Shown: one piece after another, positions 53,368 to 61,865 of the stretch | Numbering within the stretch: the first letter of the stretch is position 1 | Layout of the letters: each line of letters starts with the position of its first letter | Source: Treponema_I sp045599005 | GTDB taxonomy: Bacteria; Spirochaetota; Spirochaetia; Treponematales; Treponemataceae | Reading direction: 5' to 3' | Length of the DNA: 64,000 bases | Assembly (NCBI GenBank): GCA_045599005.1 | Contig: JAZRVF010000006.1 | Span: forward strand, 31,023-95,022 | Program-made: the position numbers and the translations under genes | Notes under the pieces: model-generated | What the model was told of the DNA's origin: nothing | Database searches by the model: none | The model's input: only the letters and a program-made list of their open reading frames with translations

Positions 53368-54402
53368 ATGTTAAAAGATTTTTTTACGGACAGACTCGGC
53401 ACCACAATTCTCTGGTTTTTCACTTCCTGCACTGCAGTCCTTCTGCTCATTGTGAATAATCTTCCCGCCCGGGAAATAATCTACGCAGCTTCCGTGCTTT
53501 TCTTTATGTATCTTGTCTACATGGTTTCTGCCTTCCTTAAATGGCACAGACATCACAGTCATTTAAAATCCCTGCTGGACCAGAAAGATCCGCTCACCAT
53601 CGCCCAGTCTCCGGATTCTTCCCCAGTCTTTCAGAACGAGAAAGGACTGAACCGGCTATGGTGCTTACTCAGTCGCCGCATTCTGGAAGAGAATCTTGCA
53701 CGGCAGAACGAGGCTTCGGCAAAACAGCGCACAATGCAGGAGTATTACAGCATGTGGGTTCATCAGGTTAAGACTCCCATTGCCGCACTCCGTCTGCTTC
53801 TTGACCAGGATTCCGCGTCGGAAGATCCTGTCAGCAGATCCGAGAAAACCGCCGAACTTTTCCGCATTGAGCAGTATGTGGAAATGGCCCTGCAGTACGC
53901 AAGACTTGATTCAGAGGACACAGACTTTGTCTTTGATCATGTTGTCCTTGAACCGGTTGTACGCAGTGCCGTAAGAAAATACGCAAGACTTTTCATCGGG
54001 AAGAAAATCGCTGTGCAGGTTTCCTCAAGCCCCGCAGCTGTTCTTACTGATGCCAAATGGACCGGCTTTGTCATAGAGCAGATTCTTTCAAACGCGGTTA
54101 AATACACTGCAAAAGGCTCTGTGACTGTGGACATCCGGCAGAATCCCCAGAATACCTGCATTGTGATTCAGGACACAGGCATCGGAATTAGAGCGGAAGA
54201 TCTTCCGCGGATCTGCGAGAAAGGCTTTACCGGTTACAACGGTCACGAGAACGAGCATTCTTCGGGAATCGGCCTTTATCTCTGCCGGCGGATTCTGGAC
54301 AGACTGGGCCACAGACTTGAGATCCAGTCAGAAGAAGGCTGCGGAACGACAGTAAAAATCTTTTTTTTCACGCCCGATTCTTCCAATCTTTCAGAAATGT
54401 AA
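53368..54402 (+). CDS. Intramembrane-sensing histidine kinase (BceS-like)
   Basis: 344 aa. Two N-terminal membrane helices with almost no external loop are the hallmark of intramembrane-sensing kinases, which read the state of their partner ABC transporter. The phospho-acceptor is in WVHQVKTPIAALRL, followed by the N box (ILSNAVKYTAKG), G1 (DTGIGI) and G2 (SSGIGLYLC). It follows the regulator by 27 nt. About 108 nt without a gene separates it from the ATPase. Confidence 0.9.
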   Translation: MLKDFFTDRLGTTILWFFTSCTAVLLLIVNNLPAREIIYAASVLFFMYLVYMVSAFLKWHRHHSHLKSLLDQKDPLTIAQSPDSSPVFQNEKGLNRLWCLLSRRILEENLARQNEASAKQRTMQEYYSMWVHQVKTPIAALRLLLDQDSASEDPVSRSEKTAELFRIEQYVEMALQYARLDSEDTDFVFDHVVLEPVVRSAVRKYARLFIGKKIAVQVSSSPAAVLTDAKWTGFVIEQILSNAVKYTAKGSVTVDIRQNPQNTCIVIQDTGIGIRAEDLPRICEKGFTGYNGHENEHSSGIGLYLCRRILDRLGHRLEIQSEEGCGTTVKIFFFTPDSSNLSEM

Positions 54403-54509
54403 GATTCCCGCAGAAAATGTAAGCCGGATAAATGGCTCCTCAGCCTGAAAAATCATATTCTTTCTACATCAATTTCAACATCCTTTGAACTTAAATGGAG
54501 ATTCAAACT

Positions 54510-55271
54510 ATGGCTATTCTTGAAGTCAACAATCTTAAAAAGGTATACACAACCCGTTTTGGCGGAAATCAGGTGGAAGCACTCAGAAAAATGAACTTTT
54601 CTGTGGAGGAAGGTGAATATGTGGCGATCATGGGGGAATCCGGTTCCGGCAAGACAACACTGCTGAACATTCTTGCAGCCCTTGACCGCCCCACATCAGG
54701 CGAAGTTTTTCTGAACGGAAAAAATATTGTGTCCCTCAAAGACCGTGAACTGACTTCCTTCAGACGTGACAACCTGGGCTTTGTCTTTCAGGATTTCAAC
54801 CTGCTGGACAATTTTTCGCTCAAAGACAACATTCTGCTGCCACTGGTACTTCAGCAGACACCGGTGAAAGAAATGGAAGAACGGCTGGCACCTGTTGCCG
54901 AGAAACTGGGAATCACACCACTTCTTGCAAAATTTCCCTACGAAGTTTCAGGCGGGCAGAAACAGCGTGCAGCAGTTGCACGGGCGCTCATCACAAACCC
55001 GCAGCTTATTCTTGCCGACGAACCTACAGGCGCGCTGGATTCAAAGGCAACAGCAGATCTGCTTGAGATGTTCAGCAGCATCAACAGTGCAGGACAGACA
55101 ATTCTGATGGTCACCCACAGCACCAAAGCCGCAAGCCACGCAAAACGGGTACTCTTCATCAAAGACGGCGAAGTTTTTCACCAGCTTTACCGCGGTTCAA
55201 TGACCAATGAGGAACTGTACGCAAAAATTGCAGACACTCTTACAATGCTTACTGTGGGAAAGGATGCCTGA
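54510..55271 (+). CDS. ABC transporter ATPase (BceA-like)
   Basis: 253 aa from ATG 54510 with GGAG 9 nt upstream; ATG 54495 overlaps the Shine-Dalgarno. All motifs are present: Walker A GESGSGKTT, Q-loop VFQDFNLLD, signature VSGGQKQR, Walker B LILADEPTGALD, switch His in VTHS. It belongs to the MacB/LolD-like branch that drives FtsX-type permeases. Gene order with the kinase and permease identifies it as the BceA partner. Confidence 0.92.
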   Translation: MAILEVNNLKKVYTTRFGGNQVEALRKMNFSVEEGEYVAIMGESGSGKTTLLNILAALDRPTSGEVFLNGKNIVSLKDRELTSFRRDNLGFVFQDFNLLDNFSLKDNILLPLVLQQTPVKEMEERLAPVAEKLGITPLLAKFPYEVSGGQKQRAAVARALITNPQLILADEPTGALDSKATADLLEMFSSINSAGQTILMVTHSTKAASHAKRVLFIKDGEVFHQLYRGSMTNEELYAKIADTLTMLTVGKDA

Positions 55272-55273
55272 TC

Positions 55274-57310
55274 ATGAAAAATCTTTACAACAGTCTGGCA
55301 TTCACCAACATCAGAAACAACCGGCAGTTCTATCTGCCATACTTCCTTACATCAGCAATCTCGGTGATGATGTTTTACTGCGTCATTGCAATGCGCCTCA
55401 ACGGAGGACTTGATAACATCCGCGGCGGCAAATTCGCACAGCTGTTTCTTTCCTGGGGAACAGTGATAATCGGACTTTTTGTGGTCATCCTGATTTTTTA
55501 CACCAACAGTTTCATCATGAAACGCCGTAAAAAGGAACTGGGAATGTACAACATCCTGGGCATGGAAAAACGTCATGTGGCAAAAGTGCTTTTCGTTGAG
55601 ACTCTGGCCGCTTTTGTCATTTCAGTTGCAGGCGGAACATTAACCGGAATTGTATTCACAAAACTTCTTACAATGCTGCTCTACAGAATCACCGGGCTTG
55701 CACAGACAATCCCCTTCTACGTCTCAGGGAAAGGCTTTCTTATTACACTGATTCTTTTCGGCGGAATTTTTCTTGTGAACCTTCTGTTCAATCTTATGCA
55801 GATCCGTCTTGCAAAGCCTGTTGAACTTCTTCACAGCACAAATGCAGGCGAGAAAGAACCGCGCACAAAATGGCTTCTTACGCTGATCGGCCTTGCAACT
55901 CTGGGAGCCGGTTACTGGCTGTCTTTCACAACCTACAATCCTGTTGATGCAATGAACTATTTCTTCCCGGCAGTGATTCTTGTGATTGTGGGAACCTATG
56001 CCCTTTTCACAGCCGGCAGCATCGCGCTGCTTAAACTTCTCCGCAGAAACAAGAACTTTTATTACAGGACACGGAATTTCACTTCCGTGTCAGGCCTTCT
56101 TTACCGCATGAAGCAGAACGCTGTTGGACTTGGGAACATATGCATCCTCTCAACCATGGTTCTTGTTGTGATCTCGACAACTGTGTGTATGTACGCAGGC
56201 ATCCAGGACACACTGGACGCGACCAATCCCCAGGAGATCATTGTTGAGCTGGACTACGACCATGTTCCTGAGACCGAGGAACTGGAGGCGATCAGCCGCA
56301 GAATGATCAATGCCGCACAGAGCGGGGACAGCACGGCTCATTGCGTTGCGGAATCAGTTTATTACGGAATAATCACAGTTGAGCAGGACAATGTGCTTTA
56401 TGCCGGAAGTTCCTGCACAGGCTTTGTGGATTTTAAGCAGACAATCAGCACAGACTTCATCACACGTGACCAGTTCATGCGCCAGAGACAGATTGACATT
56501 CCGGAACTTGCACCGGATCAGGTGATTATTGAGTCTTCTTTCGGCTGGGTTCAGCAAACTCTGCATTATCAGGACATGAGTTTTTCCGTTGCAGACACAC
56601 TGAGCAATCTGACACAGAAAAAAGGCGGCGGATTTGATTCCCTTGTTGCCGGCATGATCCGCGGTTCAATTACAATAATTGTCGCAGACAGCAGCGTTCT
56701 TGAATCAGTTTATGCAGACACCGTAGCCTGGTGCAGCGGAAAATCCAGTTCTCCCCTTCTGCACATAAAGTATTCCCTTGGAATTGATGCCGATGGAACA
56801 AAAGACGAAAAACTTGCTGCCTTCCACATGGTCATAGATGCCTCCGCCGGAATTGACTGTCTTGACGCTGATGTCTCAAGCCGCACTGACGACTCCATTG
56901 ACATCTACATGATGTACGGCGGAATTTTTTACCTGGGTCTTTTCCTTGGAGTCATGTTCCTGATGATCACAGTCCTGATCATGTACTACAAACAGATTTC
57001 AGAAGGCTATGAGGACAGGGAACGTTTTGACATCATGGAGAAAGTGGGCATGACAGCGGAAGAAGCCAAGGCAAGCATCGCAGCACAGGTCCGCATGGTA
57101 TTTTTCCTGCCGCTGGGAACCGCAGCACTTCACCTGCTGGCCGCATATCCCATGCTGGAGAAAATCCTGAACCTGCTGAACTTCTTCAACAGCAGCACGT
57201 TCATCTGGTGCCTGTCTGCCACTGTTGCAGTTTTTGCCCTGATCTACTACGGAGTCTTCAAGCTGACTTCCCGCCAGTATTACCGCATCGCAGGCCGCCG
57301 CTTCAGCTGA
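55274..57310 (+). CDS. BceB-type ABC permease
   Basis: 678 aa with about ten membrane helices: FtsX-like domains at residues ~55-230 and ~555-670, and a large external domain between helices 7 and 8 (~310-545) that in BceB proteins senses the antibiotic-lipid complex. It starts 2 nt after the ATPase stop. The module should confer tolerance to cell-wall-active peptides; its presence in an outer-membrane-bearing spirochaete is notable. Its end converges with the serine hydrolase gene. Confidence 0.9.
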   Translation: MKNLYNSLAFTNIRNNRQFYLPYFLTSAISVMMFYCVIAMRLNGGLDNIRGGKFAQLFLSWGTVIIGLFVVILIFYTNSFIMKRRKKELGMYNILGMEKRHVAKVLFVETLAAFVISVAGGTLTGIVFTKLLTMLLYRITGLAQTIPFYVSGKGFLITLILFGGIFLVNLLFNLMQIRLAKPVELLHSTNAGEKEPRTKWLLTLIGLATLGAGYWLSFTTYNPVDAMNYFFPAVILVIVGTYALFTAGSIALLKLLRRNKNFYYRTRNFTSVSGLLYRMKQNAVGLGNICILSTMVLVVISTTVCMYAGIQDTLDATNPQEIIVELDYDHVPETEELEAISRRMINAAQSGDSTAHCVAESVYYGIITVEQDNVLYAGSSCTGFVDFKQTISTDFITRDQFMRQRQIDIPELAPDQVIIESSFGWVQQTLHYQDMSFSVADTLSNLTQKKGGGFDSLVAGMIRGSITIIVADSSVLESVYADTVAWCSGKSSSPLLHIKYSLGIDADGTKDEKLAAFHMVIDASAGIDCLDADVSSRTDDSIDIYMMYGGIFYLGLFLGVMFLMITVLIMYYKQISEGYEDRERFDIMEKVGMTAEEAKASIAAQVRMVFFLPLGTAALHLLAAYPMLEKILNLLNFFNSSTFIWCLSATVAVFALIYYGVFKLTSRQYYRIAGRRFS

Positions 57311-57370
57311 GCGACAGCCCTTCTCCTGCATTGTCTGCCCTTGCCGGAGGTCCGGAGTTTCCCAGCACCC

Positions 57371-58579
57371 TCAGGCAAGGGCGCTCATCACCACGTTCTT
57401 GATGCGGCGTACAAGGCATCCGGTTTTTTCAAGGCCTATCTGCTGGACACCGAAACACAGCGTGATACCGCAGGACGGTTCGTTGGAGAAGAAAGTTCCC
57501 AGCCAGCCGTCCCAGCCGTATTCCCCTTTGCGGGAGAAAATGGAAGTCTGTGTCTCGTCAACGCAGACACGGAGAAAGTTTCCGTAAGTGTAGCCCGGCA
57601 TCCAGGTCCAGATGTCAGAAAGCTGATGCATCTGGTCAGGCCGGATTCCGCCCTTTGTCATGAAACGAACAGCTTCCTTGGGCATTATTCGGCGTCCCAT
57701 GTATTCACCGCCGTTCAGCAGCATGGTTCCGAAACGGGAATAATCATCCATTGTGGCACAAAGCCCTGCGCCTCCGGACTGAAAGGCAGGAATCCTGTCA
57801 CGTTCATAGATCAGTCCCAGCCTGTCGGGTTTCGTTTCCTTAAGCCCATCCGCTGAGTATTCATAAACTTTGCTGAGTCTGTGCTGTTTTTCAGGCGGCA
57901 CATAAAAATCCGTGTCCGTCATGAAAAGCGGATCAAAGAATTCTTTCTTAAGAAAATCCCGGAAACTCATTCCGGTCACTTCTTCCACAAGAGCCCCGCA
58001 GACATCGGCAGAAGTTCCGTAGCGGAAATTTTCACCAGGTTCAAAAGCAAGATCAGTCCGGGCCATCATCCGCGAGAAATCACGGGTTGAAACAGGGTTT
58101 TCACCGCGCATACGGCTTTCTATTTCCGCAAAGACTCTGCCGCTCTGCACACCGCTTGCAGTCACTTCATCAGGATACATAAGGCCGGAAGTCATGTTCA
58201 GAAGATGACGCACTCTTATGGGGCCCGATGCAGGAACCCGTTCCTTCTGGGCAAAAGCGCCGGACAGGGAACTTCGGTTCACGTACATCTCCGCGTATTC
58301 TGGCAGATAATCGCTCAGGTTTGCGGAAGGATCAACCAGCCCGCGGGAAATCAGCAGAGCCATTGCCGCAGAAGTTATCGGTTTTGACATTGAATAAAGT
58401 CGGAAAATCGTATCCCTTGTCATTGGAACACGGTTTTCTCTGTCCCGCATTCCGCTTTCAAAATAGCATATCTCTTTTCCGTCTTTCAGAACCAGCACAT
58501 TCACACCGGCAGCCTCGTCTCTGGCCACCGAATCATCCATCAGTTTCTGTATTGAATCAAGTTCTTTAATGTTGCTCAT
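57371..58579 (-). CDS. Beta-lactamase-family serine hydrolase (class C/esterase-like)
   Basis: 402 aa from ATG 58579. The catalytic SxxK is SMSK (about residue 73), the Tyr motif is RYGTSAD (YGT in place of YxN), and a later HxG-like segment is not obvious. No signal peptide is found, so it is likely a cytoplasmic esterase or peptidase rather than a resistance enzyme. It has a leaderless-type promoter (TTGCAT-16-TATACT-6-ATG). Confidence 0.82.
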   Translation of the reverse strand: MSNIKELDSIQKLMDDSVARDEAAGVNVLVLKDGKEICYFESGMRDRENRVPMTRDTIFRLYSMSKPITSAAMALLISRGLVDPSANLSDYLPEYAEMYVNRSSLSGAFAQKERVPASGPIRVRHLLNMTSGLMYPDEVTASGVQSGRVFAEIESRMRGENPVSTRDFSRMMARTDLAFEPGENFRYGTSADVCGALVEEVTGMSFRDFLKKEFFDPLFMTDTDFYVPPEKQHRLSKVYEYSADGLKETKPDRLGLIYERDRIPAFQSGGAGLCATMDDYSRFGTMLLNGGEYMGRRIMPKEAVRFMTKGGIRPDQMHQLSDIWTWMPGYTYGNFLRVCVDETQTSIFSRKGEYGWDGWLGTFFSNEPSCGITLCFGVQQIGLEKTGCLVRRIKNVVMSALA

Positions 58580-58585
58580 AAACCC

Positions 58586-58613
58586 AGTATATCCCAAATC
58601 ATGATTAATGCAA
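58586..58613 (-). promoter_or_regulatory. Leaderless-type promoter of the serine hydrolase gene
   Basis: On the minus strand TTGCAT (58608-58613), 16 nt, TATACT (58586-58591), 6 nt, ATG at 58579. Confidence 0.5.
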
Positions 58614-58664
58614 AAATACAAAAAAAATCAGGGCGCACATTTTTCATTTCTTTTTTTTCCATAC

Positions 58665-58772
58665 AAAAAAAATGGGCAAGGCTGAAACCGAAGTTCTGAC
58701 AAAAACACAATCGCAGTTTGCTGCGCTGTGGATTTTGTCAGGTTTTCGGCGGAAGCCTTTGACCATTTTTTT
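58665..58772. terminator. Very long hairpin downstream of the R-M operon
   Basis: A 108-nt near-palindrome: AAAAAAATGG (58666-58675) with CCATTTTTTT (58763-58772), AAGGCT with AGCCTT, CCGAA with TTCGG, CTGACAAAA with TTTTGTCAG, CACA with TGTG, and CGCAG with CTGCG. It has the same A8-TGG / CCA-T7 ends and CGGAAG right arm as the hairpin at 17262. It probably ends R-M transcription. Nothing else is evident in 58614-58885. Confidence 0.6.
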
Positions 58773-58885
58773 ACAACTGCAGCCCTTCCATACCGGGGCG
58801 CGGAAAACACTGGCAGCCCGGCAAAACGGTTTGCAAACAATCGCAGATTGATGTATAGCTTTTGAATATACCTTCCGTCATGAAA

Positions 58886-59866
58886 CTACAATGGTCTGCC
58901 AATAAATTTATCACCATTTTTATGAGTCATATGAGTTGCATCTTCTGCAACCCATATGTCAGTATCCCATGCAATTTTGGGATAAACCTGTAACATTTTT
59001 TTTGTATTAGAAAAAGCCGTTATAAAAGCAACTTCTGTTCCCTTTTTGCAATTACACAGGCTCTTAATATAATTTACTCTATCGATATTAAATTCACCTG
59101 TACTAGAATAAGCCTCTATGAACAATATTCTATTATTTTTTTCATCATAAAGAATAACGTCTGGCAGTTTTGCAGAATCAGATAAAACTCTGATTCCCAA
59201 TTCTTCCATTTTTTCATAATCACAACAAAGTTTTCTATCCGAAGTATCTCCAATGTACAACAATAAAGAGCCTGACGCAAAATATCTTACAAAATCTTCC
59301 AGAATCCACTTTTGCAGTTTATTGTGTGCTGATCTGTCTAAGTTAAATTCAAGACCATTGTAATTAACAGAATAACCAGGTTCTATGTCTCTTACTTGCT
59401 TAATTTTTATAGAGTATGTTTCATGTGTTTCTAAATAAATCTTTAGTTCTTCTTCCCATAAATCAGTTTTGAATTTTCTCAAAAGAGATGCAAACTGTGC
59501 TGTAATACGGTAAGAGTTATTCCTGTCGTTGGAAGCCAAACCTGCTTTTTCTTCCATTATTGCAGCAGAAACAAAAGGTTTTAAGCTTTCATCCCTAATT
59601 GTCTCTCTGGAATTCTCTTGATAACCTTTACCATCTAAACCGGCTTTGTTTGGATAGTTCTCATTAATAAATTTTATTATATCGTGTGTACCATGATAAG
59701 CTTCGGAAATGGAATTCCACTTTTTTCCCGGAGTCATTTCCAAACATGCTGCTAAAACAAGAACACAACGAGGATTATAGTATTTTTCCGGCATCCCTAT
59801 ACTTTGTAATATTTCTCTTATGTCGTTTAATACATCATATTCATAGTTCTTAACAATTCTTTTCAT
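58886..59866 (-). CDS. BsuBI/PstI-type restriction endonuclease
   Basis: 326 aa. The C-terminal nuclease region has YIGDTSDRK, LPDVILYDEKNNRILFIEAYSSTGEF, where PD, E and the later Lys are the probable metal-binding residues, and AFITAFSNTKKM, as in the BsuBI/PstI family. By family it should cut CTGCAG. The start overlaps the methylase stop by 17 bp. Codon use is AT-rich compared with the left part of the window, which indicates acquisition. Confidence 0.88.
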   Translation of the reverse strand: MKRIVKNYEYDVLNDIREILQSIGMPEKYYNPRCVLVLAACLEMTPGKKWNSISEAYHGTHDIIKFINENYPNKAGLDGKGYQENSRETIRDESLKPFVSAAIMEEKAGLASNDRNNSYRITAQFASLLRKFKTDLWEEELKIYLETHETYSIKIKQVRDIEPGYSVNYNGLEFNLDRSAHNKLQKWILEDFVRYFASGSLLLYIGDTSDRKLCCDYEKMEELGIRVLSDSAKLPDVILYDEKNNRILFIEAYSSTGEFNIDRVNYIKSLCNCKKGTEVAFITAFSNTKKMLQVYPKIAWDTDIWVAEDATHMTHKNGDKFIGRPL

Positions 59867-61247
59867 TCAATTTCTCCAGTTCAAAATATGGCAATTCATT
59901 TAATTCTTTTGCATTAACTTGTGTGCTTCCATTTACCAATCTAAAATAAGCATCATATTCATCTGAAGATAAAAGATTATAAATATCTATAAGTTCTTTC
60001 TGTGTTAAAGCAGATTTATCAATTTTACTTAGATAATTAACATGATTTTCAATAGATATGAAGTCATAACCATTTAAAGCATTATATACACAACATTGAA
60101 TTCTTCTTTTTTCTTCTTTCGAAGATAATCGGCGCACAAAAATAGTATTTCGATTCTTTACTAAAAGCTTTTTTGCACCATGAGAAACATATTGAGCTTT
60201 ATCTATAGTCAAAGGAAATTTGAATTCACCCTTAAATATGTTCGCAGATCTAAACATAGGAACATAATTAGGCTTTTCCTGAATACTGATTTCATCTTTA
60301 TTCCTAAATTCCACAACCGGACCAGTCTTAAACTCATAGCCCATATCTTTAAATGATTTTTTTGATAACGAAAATCTTCTTAAAATATCAATTTCATCAT
60401 CAATGCTAGGTATTAGTAAATAATTATTCTGCCCAACATTTTTTATCGTATCACTGTTCACGGTGTAGGTTTTAATATTCAAAAAACTATCGTCATTTGA
60501 AACATCAATAGGAATATATTGGGACTGTTTTTCATCTTTTCTACCAGAATAAATCATTGTTTCCTGCAATACATTTTCTAAACTGAATGAATTGTCTCTC
60601 TCATTAAAGATACAAAGGTGTTTAATATCAGTATTATTCAGTATGAATTTTCTTGCAGTTTTATAATATTCTCCAGAAGTCCAGGAACGAGGAACAATAA
60701 ATACAAATTCTCCATTTTTATTTAATAAATTAAGAGCTTTTACCATGAATAATGAATACAGATTGGGCTGACCATAAACATATTCTGACATTTTTTTTGA
60801 TTCATTAGAATCCTTTCGTATTTTTTTGTACGGAGGATTCATAATCACTATATCTACCTTTTGTAAGTTGTCATTCAAAATAAAATTAGTTTTTTCAAAT
60901 ACAAAATCAATAGATACATTTTTGCTTTTTGCGTATCTTTCGATTATGGAAACATTTCTTTCTAAAAGAGGTAATACTCTGGAATCATTTTCTACTAAAA
61001 TACATCGAATATGTTTGCAGCCCTTATCTGCCAATCTAATAACAACAGCCGCCGTAAGAGCTGCATTTCCTGCACCAGGGTCCAATATAGTGGCATCTTC
61101 ATAGTCACAGTTTAAATATTCTGACATTTTGATGGCTGTCAATTTTGAAGTGAAAAACTGCGACTTTGTTTTTCGGGTTTCCTTTGGGAATTGATTCTGA
61201 TATTGTTCTGTGTTCAGGTAAATTTCATCTAATATAGAAACAGCCAT
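59850..61247 (-). CDS. BsuBI/PstI-type adenine-N6 DNA methyltransferase
   Basis: 465 aa. Motif I is ILDPGAGNAALTAAVV, motif IV is MNPPYKK, in gamma-class order. The C-terminal ~200 residues are target-recognition. It should methylate the adenine of CTGCAG and protect the host from the linked nuclease. AAAGGA precedes the ATG, and a TATAAT (complement of 61273-61278) sits about 25 nt upstream. AT-rich like its partner. Confidence 0.9.
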   Translation of the reverse strand: MAVSILDEIYLNTEQYQNQFPKETRKTKSQFFTSKLTAIKMSEYLNCDYEDATILDPGAGNAALTAAVVIRLADKGCKHIRCILVENDSRVLPLLERNVSIIERYAKSKNVSIDFVFEKTNFILNDNLQKVDIVIMNPPYKKIRKDSNESKKMSEYVYGQPNLYSLFMVKALNLLNKNGEFVFIVPRSWTSGEYYKTARKFILNNTDIKHLCIFNERDNSFSLENVLQETMIYSGRKDEKQSQYIPIDVSNDDSFLNIKTYTVNSDTIKNVGQNNYLLIPSIDDEIDILRRFSLSKKSFKDMGYEFKTGPVVEFRNKDEISIQEKPNYVPMFRSANIFKGEFKFPLTIDKAQYVSHGAKKLLVKNRNTIFVRRLSSKEEKRRIQCCVYNALNGYDFISIENHVNYLSKIDKSALTQKELIDIYNLLSSDEYDAYFRLVNGSTQVNAKELNELPYFELEKLNEKNC

Positions 61248-61272
61248 GCAGATCCTTTCTATTTACGTATTC

Positions 61273-61278
61273 ATTATA
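61273..61278 (-). promoter_or_regulatory. -10 box of the R-M operon
   Basis: Perfect TATAAT on the minus strand, with a weak TTCTCC 17 nt upstream. 61279-61389 is very AT-rich and shows nothing else. Confidence 0.45.
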
Positions 61279-61410
61279 GCAATTATCTTTTCATTGGAGA
61301 AGAAAATATAAATTTCCTTTATATATTTACTTTATTCATTATCTCATAAAATGTAAAAAAAAAAATTAAGTTAATAACATAAATTTTGAAATAATACTAC
61401 TTGCATAAAT

Positions 61411-61728
61411 CATAAAGAAATTGAACAGAAACTCTATGAAACAATCTGCCCAAAACCAGAAGAGACAAATCCTGATATTTTAGAAAATGAAAAGAGAGAC
61501 TCAAAGAAAGCTATACCTATCTCCGATCTCACAAATTCTCAATTTTCAGCTCTCGCCGATAAAATGTTTTCTCTCAACGAAACCTTCCAGAGAAAATCTG
61601 AAAAATCAAAAGACAGTCTTGCTCTAGAGAAAATCAGCACTTCCTTGGAAAAATTCTACTAGCTGGATTTGCAACAGCAGATTGACTCAACCGACAAAGA
61701 AATCAATTCCATTTTGTATTTGCCATAA
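61411..61728 (+). pseudogene. 3' relic of a type IIG-like restriction-modification enzyme
   Basis: One frame reads LTNSQFSALADKMFSLNETF, then KISTSLEKFY, a TAG at 61660, then LDLQQQIDSTDKEINSILY and TAA at 61726. These match the well-known C-terminus of Eco57I/TaqI-like methylase-nuclease proteins (usually LTxxQFxxLADKMLSLNE ... IDxTDKEID..VYELYGL). The stretch between LEKF and the IDSTDKEI motif is much shorter than normal, so there is an internal deletion, a stop, and no 5' part. Confidence 0.75.
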
Positions 61729-61745
61729 TTTTGATTGCTCACGAA

Positions 61746-61865
61746 TGTTGTAAAAGCAGAGCACAAAATGCCTTTCTGCTTTTACAACAGTAATCCCTGC
61801 GGCAGACGCAGGGATTACTGTCAATTTCAGTGAAGTGAAAGCATATCACTCTAGTGAAATTGACA
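61746..61865. repeat. Three consecutive perfect-stem hairpins
   Basis: Hairpin 1: 61746-61760 with 61775-61789 (15 bp, TGTTGTAAAAGCAGA). Hairpin 2: 61787-61801 with 61807-61821 (15 bp, ACAGTAATCCCTGCG, 5-nt loop). Hairpin 3: 61819-61829 with 61855-61865 (11 bp, TGTCAATTTCA), whose right arm includes the lipoprotein's final codons. Each shares 3 nt with the next. No T run is present. A terminator cluster or a site for a DNA-processing enzyme are both possible. Confidence 0.6.

Noticed and set aside
57337..57382. GCCCTTGCC/GGCAAGGGC arms between bceB-type and serine hydrolase genes as terminator
   Set aside because: The loop is 28 nt, one arm is in coding sequence, and there is no T tract.
58628..58840. 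70-aa ORF on the minus strand between serine hydrolase and R-M genes
   Set aside because: It coincides with the 108-nt palindrome, has no ribosome-binding site and no protein-like pattern; the DNA structure explains it better.
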